Made by a program: the position numbers and the translations under genes. Shown here one piece after another: positions 23,974-37,100 of a stretch of 64,000 nucleotides of DNA. The stretch's first letter is position 1, and each line of letters opens with the position of its first letter. This DNA comes from Lates calcarifer (taxonomy: Eukaryota > Chordata > Actinopteri > Centropomidae). Where the stretch lies: the NCBI RefSeq assembly GCF_001640805.2, contig NC_066845.1, positions 21,764,307 through 21,828,306 of the forward strand, given 5' to 3'. Below the pieces are notes generated by a model. The model made no database searches. It was not told the origin of the DNA and saw only the letters and a list, made by a program, of their open reading frames with translations.

Positions 23974-26900
23974 AAAGTGCATGCACACACAGTTATAGTT
24001 ATACAGTAGCAACTGAAGATGAGCAAATAAAGACATTACACAATACTAAATAGTATTCACACATAAACACACAAATAAACACAATGCTGTGACACTATGA
24101 GACACACATGCACACACAGGCCCACAGGTCATATTGTTATTTCTGTCAGTGGCTGTACAGGTCTTGGAAGCATGCTCTTGAGCTTTGGTTGCTGTTTGAC
24201 CTTCAATATGTACGACAATATAACTGTGCTGTTTATGAGTTAGTTCTGTCTATTTGCTTCTGATGTCATTAATCTGAGTTTTCACTGCCATAGTGCTGAG
24301 TTTACGACATTTAGCATTTTTGCATTTGAACTTTGAAATGCTACTATCCCCTCGAAGGAATACAGTTTTTGGGGGACTGTCCTATTACAATATATAGCCA
24401 ACCTGTGATATATATCCACTCCATTGTTTTCTGTAATGACCTATGCTAACACAATGGTATAATTACGTTGAATGATAGTATTAGTAGTAGTATGATCATC
24501 CAGTGAAAGAGGCATCACACATCAACACATTTTCCATAAAAACACTGGTGGACAAGCTTCTCTAAAATCAAACCACTTCTGTCTGCCACTGACCTCCAGA
24601 AAACAATGTTGTTGTTTGATAACCGTTCCGCAGTTGGTAAAAAAGTACTAAATTGTCTGCACTAGAACCACCAGAACCCTTGACCCAGTTTAAATATTTT
24701 TAATAATACTTAATAATATAATACTTCACTTTCCATTGCTTCCAGGAAACATTATACAACTGATAAAGCACTACAAAATTGCTAAAAGCATCATATGCTG
24801 TATATTGTTTGTTCTGTGTAACCATTTACTTTCTGGGGTAATGAACTCAAGGACATGCTTCAGACTTTAAAGCTCCTTGTAATAATATGAATCAAATTTG
24901 TGGCATCCCTGAAAGAAGTCCAGGAGTGGATTTTGGTCAATGCTAACTCGACTGCTATTTTGCGGAGACGTGTTACTTCTGTTACACATTAAGCTGCCCA
25001 TCACATTTTTTCAGCCACTAGTTGGGAGGGGAGCATTATGGGTGAAATACATGAGAAATTAAAGCTTTCCCCTTCAGATTTGCCCCATCCAAACAGTAGG
25101 AGTTGCTTCCCACTCTATCCACTGAAAAGCATTTCTAAGCTGGATGTATTACTTCTAACCTTTACCCCAGCCATTTAACCAAAACAAGGCAGAAGCAAAG
25201 CAACAAAGTAAGGGCATATACAGTTAATACAACATCAAGCCACGGGACATTTTGACTTTAAATGTATGAGGTGCACATGTATGTATTTAGTTTTAGCTGA
25301 ATGGATTACAAAAAGTTTTGAACTTAAAATGTGTCATTTCTTTTGAAGACCTCACATTATACTCATTATAATTTAGTATGTAAACTTCTTTGTTGTTGTT
25401 GTCAATAGTGACATTGTATGTGTTTATTGTAAGGGTCTCTCTTGAAAATCTCACTTAGGTCTTGATCGCAATGTGATCACCTATATAAATAAAGAATTAA
25501 ATACATTTTAAGCTAATCAAAATGCTTCATTGCTATTAAGAGCCCACAAGAGAACCAATAAATACTCAGTGTGCACAATGTGTGCGTGTGTTGCTTTCAA
25601 CATACTCATCCCAGTGTCCCTATGTTAGATCTGTGTGGATGCTGCATCATGATGTGTATTTCTGTCTGCTACACTTTCTGTTTTTTGATAAAACCACAAG
25701 GGGTACCAAAGTCAGGAGTTTTCTAATTCTTACACACAGCAACATTTTAATTAGTTAATATTTTCATATGAATAAGTCATCATGTAAAACTTGAATTCTT
25801 TTTATGCCATATACAATATAAACCTGCAGTAACAGCTTTTTTGTTTTTGTCGCTTGGGGGCAGCAGAAACGAGGTAGACCACAACACAGACATGTCACCT
25901 GTTCAGATGATATGATGAACTTATTGGCAAACTGCTTATTTACAAATCCAGCAGTTACAGAGCAACATTATCATTTAATTTTGGCCCACAGTTTCACACA
26001 CTGAAAACAGCTGCTAGATTAGTAAAGCTGGGGGTGGGACAGCTAAACAATGAGCTGAAACTCTGTAAAGCCAAGAGGAGCTGCATTCAGATGATAATTC
26101 TCTGTAGGTTCATCGCTATGAGTGACACCTTTCCCACTGTCACATTGTTTTCACATTGTCATTGTCAGATTATGATCAAAATGAACAACTTTGGTGTATG
26201 ACTGTTAGAACAGCTTCAAGTAACCCCTTGCAGATGTTACATGTCTTTGTTTATTTACCTGGAAGGCATTGAGAGCTATGAAGACATAGGCGACTACAAC
26301 AGACAGATGGACAAGCACTCCACACAGCCAGGTCAGGCCCAGCACTGGCAGCAGGATGAGAACTGGGCGGGTCACAGCCCTGCAAACACAAAAATGCACA
26401 TACATGAGTCATAAATGCAAGTGCATGAATTAAACACACGTATTCTAAAATGCAGATGTATGAGAATGACGTCTAACAGACCACTGAAACAAAACTTAAC
26501 ATAGTGTTGTGACACCATTTGATTCCTGAGTCCTACATGTGAGTAGAGATAGACAGAAGGACCCAGGAAAGTGGAGTTTTCAAGGTATTTTGATGACATT
26601 TTCTTCTCAAATATTTCCTCCTTGAATCCACATCAACCATCTTTGCACAGCTATAGATTTTACCGCCTACCACAGTCATACTCCTGTTCCTTTGCAATCA
26701 TCCTTTCAATGATCCTGGTTCTTATATGGCCAATAACCATTTCACGGGGCAAGGCAGAAAAGGTTGCCTTTGTTCAAACCACTATTGTTGTCACACTGCT
26801 GCACCTGGGTAGAGAGATTGAGTTTGCAGACTGCACTGTGTCTGCAAGGACAAAGCCGGCACTCAAAATAAAAGGGAAGAGAAGGCTCTTCCCTTTTATT

Positions 26901-29900
26901 TTTGAAAGTCGTTTTCCCTCTAATCTCCTGAATTCACACAACACTCTTGAGCTGGCACAGACATCTACTTTCAGTCTGTTTGTGAGGGAATGAAGAGACA
27001 TAGTGAGAGGGGGAATGGCGTTGTGGAATTTTCATCAGACTAAGACAAATGTGTGAAAAGAAATTCTGCATGTTGGGTTGAAGGACTTTTTTTTTCCTGA
27101 ATATGAAAAAAGATCCTTGTCTCTCCTCAGCCATAACATATATTAGCCTACTACTTCCAGTGTATTAACCTCATTAGTACTGACAGAAAAATGTCTCTAA
27201 TATACATGGCATATATGATCCATTCATTTCTAATCCTCACAGTACAACATGAGAAAGATTTAGATGATGCTGTGCGGCACATGTATCGTCAGGATGAATC
27301 ACCTAATCACAGGAAGTTATTCAATACATTAAAGAGAGGGTTCACCTAAATTACAACAACCTAATTTCCCACTTATCTTCTATGGTATCTGGTTACAAAA
27401 AGGTTTCGATTTATTTGTCCAGGGTTTAGAGATATCTGTGTCTGAGATTTCTACCCTCACCCAAACACAATGAAAGTCAACAGGCTTTCATTTGTGGTGC
27501 TCACAGGATTGAAAAATTACATCACCATCATTTACTGCTACTCTGGCTACTCCACAGACTTCACTGGCAATGGTTTTCATTTGGATTATTTATCCTATAG
27601 AAAATAGTTCCAAAGAAAACTTGCACACAGCAAGGTGAACTGACCCTTTAAAGCCAATGCATGTTTATGTGTTTTGCCAGAAATCACTCATAGTACCATA
27701 GTAAGCATCTGCAGTTATTCTCCTAGAAATGTCACAAGCTTGTATACATACATACACTGTAGCAGAATTACTAGAAGTGTTTGTACTATCATCCTGTCAC
27801 CATAGCAACATAAACAGACCTGACACAATGAAATGGAAAATTATGTTTGCTGCTCAGCCTCTGACTGGCTGTCATATGTATATAAAGTTGAAGCACAGTG
27901 GCGGTAATTGAAAATTCCTATTACAAAGCAGAAACACCTCTTTACTACAAGCTGGCACTATCTAAAAGATAATACTGGTGATATTTTATATTATCCTTAT
28001 TGACAACAAATCTCATGAAACAAAACAATGAATGTATGCCACTATCCTAATATTGTGTGTGTGTGTATCTAAAGCCTGATATATGTTTATACTTCCGTGG
28101 ATTGCTGTCCAAAAACTATTAAAACACTGCATCACAGGTCCAGTAAGGGTGCATTATCTAATGACACTTAAGTTCCCTAAACTTCACAATGATGTACTAG
28201 GATGGTATATAGCATGGGTATAAAGGGTGTGATGGTCAGGCAGAGATACTGATGTAAGTGTTCCTTAATGAGTCTACAGCGGCAAGAGTTGCTGTTATAT
28301 GTTGAAGCACACATGATCAGGATGTGACAGGCCATCATCTGCAGGCAAGGGGCATCTTTAACACCTACCTGCTCACCGTGAGCTTCCTGCAGGGACAGGT
28401 TTTCTTGGAACTCAGTCAACTCAGTATGAAGAGAAACTGTACTGACCCAGGGGCAGATTGTCTGTGCATCCACTGAGTATTCAGTGGTGTTGACAAGAAA
28501 TTGGTTTTCACTCCAGGAACTCAGCATCATCCTGGTTAAGGTTTTTACCTCTGGTTTATTCCAAAAGTTTTAGAAAGTGCAGCACGCCCTTCTGTAAGTC
28601 AAGTTTAAACACCTGCAACTCCCTCCAAATACTAAGCACTGCAGACATGAGGTCACTCACTGTCTTGTTTCTGCTTTGTCTTTAACATTAAGGTCACTGA
28701 GATGGGATGTTACATCTGTCAGAAATGCAACAGCTCACAGAGGATGGTTTAAAGCTCTGCAAATACCCCAGATATACTGAACATGCATCATAAAATCTAA
28801 CAATCAATTATGCATTTATCTGTGTTGTCTATTGATTCATCCATATCCAGTGAATTGTGCCTTTTTTATGGTGACATAAAATTGCTGGAGAATACCTCTG
28901 TTGGTCCTGCTGCATAGGAATCTGATATATTATCTCTTTTGTGTCATCCTTTCGATCACCTTCTAGCAGGACACCCATCACATCACTCAAACTTTCTTTT
29001 ATTACCTCAGTGTCCAAAAAGGGCTTCTTGTGTTTGCATAAGAGCCATGCCGCTCTCAGTGATGCCTCCGTCACCCTCTCTTGCTTGATATGACAGTTTC
29101 AACTGATTTAGTTTAATGGTTCTTATGTTCATGTTCTGAGGACAGTTTTGTTCAAAATGGGCATGTTTGGTGCTGTAGTGGTGTAACCACTCTTCACTCA
29201 GCCTCATGCTTCACTCAGGCAAAATGTGTATTTCTTAGTCAACACTTTTCCCTGTCAACTTCCTTCTTCTTGTATTGGTAAGTTTTGAACATGACCTTTA
29301 ACTTTTTAAACTGGGGCTCTCACATCTGCTCTGACAACAATCTTGCTAACTGCAGTGATCAGCAGGAGGCTGAATGATGACAGGTGAGGAAACATGACAG
29401 CGATGCATCATGCAAGAACAGTCTGGGTCAGGTTGTGGTTAGAGTTTGTTCCCAGTATGGATTAAAATAATATTTTGGTCTGGATCTTTCTCCTATTTGT
29501 TTGCTAAAACTAAAGTGTAAAGCTGTGTAAAGAAATTACCATACCTCTTCTAAAGATGAGATCACATATTGTTGACACATTCAAAATCTTGAAATATCAG
29601 ATTTCACTGCATGACAGAATGTAGTTTTAAGTAAAGACAGATCCCAAGATGTATTGCACACAAACACACGCACGCACGCATGTACGCACGCGCACACACA
29701 CACACACACCCGCACAGTTAGGTTGAGACCAGGTGTTAAGCTGATAAGTCCTTACAACTCCCAAAGCAGACTCCCCAACCTAAACTCCCATTCTCTCACA
29801 CTGGCTCTATTGACTATTGCTGGCTCAACCAAAAAGAAATCAGCAAGTGTGTATGTGTGTGAGAGAGAGAGAGCATGAGAGAGAGCGTGGGCGCACAGGA

Positions 29901-31099
29901 GAAAAACACTCATGAAAGAGAGAGAGCACAAAAATCAGGAGAGAGAGAGAATAACAGAAAGAGGAGGAGAAGCCATTGTATCTCACCAGGTGAGGTCAAA
30001 GGTCTGCATCTTTGATGCTGAGCTTGGACTGAGCATCTTAGCACGACGACGAGCACTGGAAACGGTCACCATGACAACCCGACACAGCACAACTGCATTG
30101 ACCTGTGGGCAGAGGACAACAGCATCAACACGGCCTCCAGCAAACATGAGACATGCTGCTGCAGATCCACTTGGTCTTCAGCTCACATGTAGAGGAGGGG
30201 AAGTTTACCCTCCTGCTCAGGCTGCAGGAAATCACATCGCAGAAAACTCTATTCAGTGTGTATGTATGTTATATAATTTTTTTCTGTTGATCCCTGCCTG
30301 TTTGAGATGGGAAAAAAATGAAATATAGAGAGAATGTAGAAGCGAAATGCAGAAGCTCCATCTTCATCTGGAGGACTTTCTGTGTGTATTTTGTCTGGGA
30401 TTATGTCCCTCATTTTATGTGTCTCTTTAAAGGTGCCCTGTGACATTTTCTTGTAAATAAAAATGTTAAATGCATTTTCTTTATCATAAAATATTTCTAA
30501 AGGCATTTAAAAATATATATATATTTAAAGATTTCACTGTTTTCATCTATGTTTTGGCTAGCAAGCAGTCTTCTCTGCTTTTTGCTGGTGCAGTACTAGT
30601 GATGCTACCACAACCAACTGTGGATCAGGGGAGTAGGATCAAAATTATGTCAATACGCATGTAAATGCAGGTGTGTCTGGTTGTGTTTGTACTAGATGCA
30701 AACACAAAGGAGACCCTGCTAATCAAAGCACTGTTCACTTCATTGTTGTTTACTGTTCACTAAGCTTGTAACACTGAATTCAAGCTGTCACTGTTTATTA
30801 TTGCTTTTATTGACCTTTGTTTGCCTTATCCTCCTTTAAACTTTTCAAATTGAACTAATTTAAAAGATTATAAAAATTATGATACAAATATCATAAAAAT
30901 CACAACAAACAACTTCAAAGTTTTCTAACTTTAGTTATCTGTATTTTCAAATCACTTTAGCTATGTATAGTCTCTTCTCTCTTTATGGTCTGATATAACC
31001 ATAAACATGACTGGATTATCTATAAAAATGGCAATTACAAAGAAATGTGAGGAGGTATAAGAGGCAGGTGATCTCGCTCTCTCTCACACATACACGCAT

Positions 31100-31138
<39 letters not shown>

Positions 31139-34100
31139 GATAGACATAGAGGGAGAGAGAGAGAGATATTACATACCGCCAAGACAAATACAACAGGTCC
31201 AACAAAGGCCCAGATTGTGTCAGTCTTCACATTGAGCCAGCAGTGATCATCTGCCTTGTACTCATCCACTGATACTGCCAATGTTACACCAACTATGAGA
31301 ACAGGTAGTCCTGAAAAACAATTCAGCAAAGGAAAATAAACCGTGGAAGTGCTGTGACAACAAAAGGGAGAAGTTTTAAAGATATTAATGGAACAGCAAC
31401 TGCTGCAGTGTGTATTGAACAGAATATTTAGTCTGTTCTGTTCTCTTGGTCTATTTAGTCTGAAGGGGAAAGTCAGAAGAGGAACACCTGAATGTTTATA
31501 GTATTTATTCACACACTGTTCTCTTATGTGACATAACACATTTTCACAGATGGATTTGTCAACATGAACAGTAGCAGCTGCAAGATGTTTTTTTTAACTG
31601 GGTTAAGGTTGCAGTATAGCATAACATATTTTTTTTTACTGCTGATATATAATCTAGCCTGGAGCTCTGTGATCACTTCTTCTGTGAACACTATGAACAT
31701 GGAATGGGCTTATTGGCTCTGGACTGTTATGTCTATTTTATGTACAACTGTGCATGTACATATGACTCCACATCCAACCATGTTATCTTAACACACTGTC
31801 AGCATAGCGACCGCAAGGAATAGTGAACAGACTGGGTTGAAAGCGCAACTTTCAAGCTAAAGCCAGGAAATGCTCTACCACAATGTCAAGCTAAGGTGGT
31901 GTGAGAAGTGGTTCAGCTTGCAAAATGCAGCTAAGGACTCAGATCTATTATTCTTGATTAGTGTGCTAAGCCTGTGTGTTTGGGGATAAATCCAATGCTG
32001 CAGTGTTTGTGGCTGTTACATGTCACAAGATTTAAAGGAAAATTCCATCATCTTAAGTAATCTTAATAGCAACTTAGCCTCATAAGCAAGTGAATAACTT
32101 TGCTAAAAGTGTTTATAAGAGTTTAAAGGGGAAAATGATTTCTCGTGCTAAGGATAAGTGATTTAATGCATTTTCTTAGTCACATATTTATCCCAACATA
32201 ATTTCAATTTCCTCACCTTTTATCTTGAACTGAGATCAGCTTAATGCTGATACAGTTATTTTGATGCAGTATTTAAGTTTATATTTAGAACGTTAGGCAT
32301 TTCAAATAGTTTCACGCAGTTGTTAAGGAATTCATGACAACTTTCTCAGCTATTCACATTTAAACCTATTGTAGCTCACATTCACACATAATCTAATAGT
32401 CCAAACTAGTCCAAAAAGTCCAACTCAAACTCAATAGCTACACACATTCTATAGACATTTAAGTTAACTCAGGATGTCTGACACAAACACTGAAATCTGC
32501 CATGAAAATGCCAAATCCGCTGCTCAACCTGAAGCTATAGTCAATAAATCTGCAGAAAAAGCAGAGACACTATGAAGAAGTGAAAGAACTGAAACCCTAA
32601 CAGAAATGAGAGGAGAACTTCAAGAAGAAAGGCTAAAGAATGCACAATGGTGGCGCAGAATCATTTATGAGAACTGGTGGTACTATGCAAGAGTAGGTAA
32701 GGAAATTCTGACAGATGAGGCATTAAGGATGTAATAAAAGAGCTGATTGAGAATATTAAAGGCACCTGTTCGGATGTCTGATTTATGAAGAGAGGCTTTA
32801 GCAGACTCCTGAACCAGACCTGGGGCGTAGGATTGATACATGTATATCACTTTCAGAATTCATTATTCGTAAAGCAGAAAGATGGCTTCAAGGACATGCA
32901 GCAGATGAAGAGGAAGAAACTAGGCCTGATGTTGGATCTGTCCTAGGCTCAACAAGTTCTTTATCAATGTCACTGTTTCATCAATCAAAATGTGGTTCTA
33001 CCCACTCCAGCATCCACTCGATCAAAAGAAAATAAACTGCAGCTGAAGCTGCTGCATCACAGGAAGTTTTGTCAGTATTGGATAAACAAGAAAGGGAAGC
33101 AACAGAGCTGCCAAGGCTAAAGGCGAAAGATAAGGAACAGCTAGCACGATTTTAATCTGAGAAACTAGCTAGACAACAAACAATACAAGACAAGTGTAGA
33201 AAGCTAGAACGGCTAGAAGAGGTAAAGAGGTTGAATGCTGCGAGAGCATGAATAATGGTCTATGCACAAGCTGAAGAAAACTTTGAAGCAGCTGATTTGC
33301 AGCTGCTGAACTAGCAGAAGAACCTCAAGCAGAAGAACCTCAAGCTGTCAACCTCACAATCCCTCTAGTCACAACCCAACCCATTTATGTTTCCAGTCCC
33401 TCATTCACACTTCAGTCTCTGCCAGTCGCAACTCAAGCCCTATATGCTTCAAGTCCTGCATTCATACCTCAATCCTCAGTCACTTCTTCCATGCTTTGGG
33501 TCCCCCAGTCATTCCTCAACCTCTACTGGTTTCAAGTCATGTGATAAAAAAAGTACGTGAAATGTGTCAGAAGAGACACCCAACATGTTTGCATGATGAA
33601 GTTCAAAGAATCTCAAAGGCCTCCAAGGAGCTCAAAGGACAGAGTAGACACAAACTGTAACAGCAACTATCAACAGAGTCATACAAGAGGGTCCAAGCAC
33701 ACAAACATCTTCAACCATACCAGTCTAGGTCTTATCAAAAAAAATCCCAGATCAAGAAGTCCTCATATGAACTGTTAAGACATACAGAGCGATACAACCT
33801 TCATCCAAGATAAAGTGGCCCAAGACATTAACACAAACAAAGAGAATGTGAGTTTTCGGCTATCTACAAAATCTGCAAGGTTCACAGTCATACCCTTGTC
33901 AGAAGCTGACAAATCTACAAGTGACAAGAATCCCATTGCCATCTGTTTTCACACAAGAGTTCATTCCAGCAAACAGGTTGCACATCCCAACTTCTGAAAC
34001 GGCACTAAAATGGCTTCATCCGGAACTGGAAAACAGGTTTCCACTTGTTTTGTGCAGTAGGCCTTCTGACCAGCTGTAGCTGTCAACAAGCTCTTCTCCC

Positions 34101-37100
34101 AGGAGATCCTGTTGGGTGAAGAGAATCACCCATATGTACAGAGAACTGACCTCACCTGGCGCATCATCAGCTGCTCAAATCCAATTTGCGACAGCAGTGA
34201 TGCAATAGGAACTAGTCAGAGAATCATAGTGTGACAAGTAATACCTACGGTGCAGCCATCAGTTGAGCTAAAGTGAGAAGTACACTTCATGTGCAGAACT
34301 CATAGTGCATTCTTCAATCATCATTGAAGAATGCACAGTGCTGCAAGATCTAGGAGATGTGGCAAAAGGGTGTGCAGTCCTGTTTGGCTTGATCTACAGT
34401 CTAAACTTGAGCTATCCCAAGGACCTTAGATACACCTTTGAATTTCTTCAGAAAGTGTTGATGGGATTGGATGGGAACAAGCTCTCCACAAAGGTGCAAG
34501 TCCTCAAAAACAAAGTACATGAGTGAAATCACCTATAGCAGACAAGATTGGACCTGGATTTGGACCTCACTGAAAACTCTGGATTTTGGACTAATACTGG
34601 ATAAAACAATGAGCAGTCTAAAGACAGAATATTGATTCACTGTAATGGTTGTGCTCCTTCAAGTTTTCAGTTATGATACACATGCTGATTTCTTCACAAA
34701 GTGATGGAGTTGGATTCTGTTCAGATGCAGACCCTCAAAAAACAAAATGCATTAGTCAAATCTCGTGTGATAGATCAGACTTGACCTGTTGACTCTTAAG
34801 GTGCAGAGGAAAAAACCGAGTCTTTGGATTTTGGAATAATGCTGGACAAAACAATGAGCAATCACATTTTGTTTGATGGTTACGGTTGTGCTGTTTGAGG
34901 TTTTCACCTGTGATCCACATTCAGAGCACTTGTCACTGTAAATTTAACAAGTTTTGTTTTCAGAATACATGCTGGAGAAAATGAAAAATTTGGATAGATG
35001 GATGGAGGACATTAGCATGGGCAACAACTTTGATATTTAACGTGAAGATTTCTTTGCTCTTTAAACAGGCATTCATTAGAGGTTAGATTTTATTTCTATA
35101 TTTCCTTATTCCATTGTTCATATAAACTAAACCTCTTAACAATGCTGTGTTGTTGTCAAAAGTTCATTTGATTTTATCAGCGCTAAATTAATCAGCACAG
35201 CGGGAGTCATGTCAGGCACCCCACTTAATAACCATGTCAGTTACCATGAAAAGTTCACCTCCGCCTGCAACCATACATCCTACTACTACCCTTCTCTAGA
35301 TGCCTTCCCTTCATCTTCACCTGCTGTCCCCTGCCATCTCAAGCGCCCCTCTCATTCTTTCAGCATTTAATAAATCCACTGTAAACTTTCCACCCTGAGT
35401 CTATATCTGTCAGTTAAAAACCAAACTTTAACATTATTTTTGAGATGGAATCACAATGGAAATAAATGTTTAGCTTTATTTGAAATTGCTTGATACACTG
35501 TGATAATGACAAAAATTTGGATTTGAGATGACTGGAAAATACAGTAAAAACCATCTAAAAAACAAATCTTGGCTTCACGAATAGTCTTCACTATAGTGTT
35601 ATAGCGCTGTAGCTGTAGGTTAAGAATCCCTCTAGATTTGCAGATTCATGTGGTTTAAATCTGAAACTAGAGGTTATCAGGTCATAGATTATTCTCTAAC
35701 TTGATAAGCACTGAAGAGAGATGAGACTTTACCCCAGCCAATGATGTAGTAGAGCTTCATCCTGCGGTCTTCACTAATGTTGACAGATACGACTTTGCTC
35801 CAGAGCAGCAGGCCCTCCACCAGCATCCAGGAGAACGAGGACATGAAGAAGAGGTGGAGAAGTGCAGTCACTGTGAAACATGCTGCCTGGAGGATTAAAA
35901 ATATGCAATATAAACCAAGCACTTTATAAGGAACACCTGTACATCTGCTTATTCATGCAATTATCAAATCAGTCAGTCATGTGACAGCAGTGCAAGTCAT
36001 GCAGACACAGGTCAGGAGCTTCAGTTACTGTTCATATAAAACAGCAGAGTGGGGTAAAAATGCCATCTCAGCGACTTTGACCGTGGCTGGACTGTTGGTG
36101 CCAAGATAGGTTTGATCTGACTATTTCTGAAACTCATGCACATCAGTCTCTAGAGATCACTCAGAATGGTGTTAAAAACCACAAAAACAGAAATTTGAGG
36201 TTGCAGTGGACACAGGCTCACCAAAACTGGACAGCTGCAGACCAGTTGAGGCAAATGGTAGGGTCAGAATTTGGCTTCAGCAACATGAATCCGTGGACCC
36301 AACCTGCCTTGTGTTAAAAATCCAGGCTGCTGCTGGTGGTGTAATGGGGGATATTTTCTGTGAACGTTTCAGCCCCTTAATACCAAACAGTCATGGTTTG
36401 AATGTCACAGCCTATCTGAGTGTTGTTGCTGACTATGTTCATCCCTTTATGGCCACAGTTCACCATCTTCTAATGGTTACTTCCAGTTGGATAATGCTCC
36501 ATGTCACAAAGGAAAAGTTGTTTCAAACTGGTTTCATGAACATGACAATGAGGTCAGTGAACTTTCCAAAGAAAGTGCTTGGAGAGTGTATACATGACTC
36601 TTGTCAACTTAAGAATTGAAAAACAGTAGTATGGATCCTCAGTAAAACATTATGATCATAAGCCCTAAAAACCTATTTTCTGAAAGATGCTTCAGCCCCA
36701 AAGATTTAAACTGAGTTTCCAGAGGATTAATACCCAACATATGACATTCTTTTTTCAAAGACACGATGCCTGTTGTCAATAGAATAAACTGAGTTACTAG
36801 CATAAATCATCTCAAAATATGTTGCTTACAAAGTTTCCACTCAATATACAGCAGTTATCGTCCTAATTTGTAGCAGTAGGTGTGAGTAATGCATAATACC
36901 CCTTTAATTACGTCTTGTGACTGCATTAGACTGTAGTCTGTTAAGGCCACTGTGGCCAGAGAAATTCTGCAAGGAGGTTTTTATTCTGTGAAGAATGTAG
37001 ACATTTTTAAAATTATTTTATGAATACTCCACCTGACACACTTAATTTACAAATGCTGTATGTTGTATATGGAATCTCACCTCATTGGCAGACGCCCAAT

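Larger units (their letters stand above)
20891..26258 (-). other. adgrd2 intron 18
   Basis: Between exons 18 and 19. It holds a (CA)n run at about 23925-23971 and a LINE-like tail at 25430-25505. No coding sequence recognised. Confidence 0.6.
32475..35420 (+). mobile_element. decayed BEL/Pao-like LTR retrotransposon relic
   Basis: The left part has a Gag-like lysine/glutamate-rich helical region with many stops (recognisable words include LARQQTIQDKCRKLERLEE at about 33166). Farther right, a region near 34130-34190 reads PYVQRTDLTWRII, the typical BEL/Pao block between protease and reverse transcriptase. Frames change and stops occur throughout; no intact polymerase is present. The end near 35170-35410 is pyrimidine-rich and contains AATAAATCCACTG, perhaps an LTR remnant, but paired LTRs were not found. 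It sits in adgrd2 intron 15, sense opposite to the host gene. Confidence 0.6.

Noticed and set aside
26571..26993. 140-codon open frame on +
   Set aside because: Lies in an adgrd2 intron, spans a perfect hairpin, and shows no family likeness.
34305..34526. 73-codon open frame on +
   Set aside because: Starts inside a perfect hairpin and lies within the decayed BEL/Pao-like relic.
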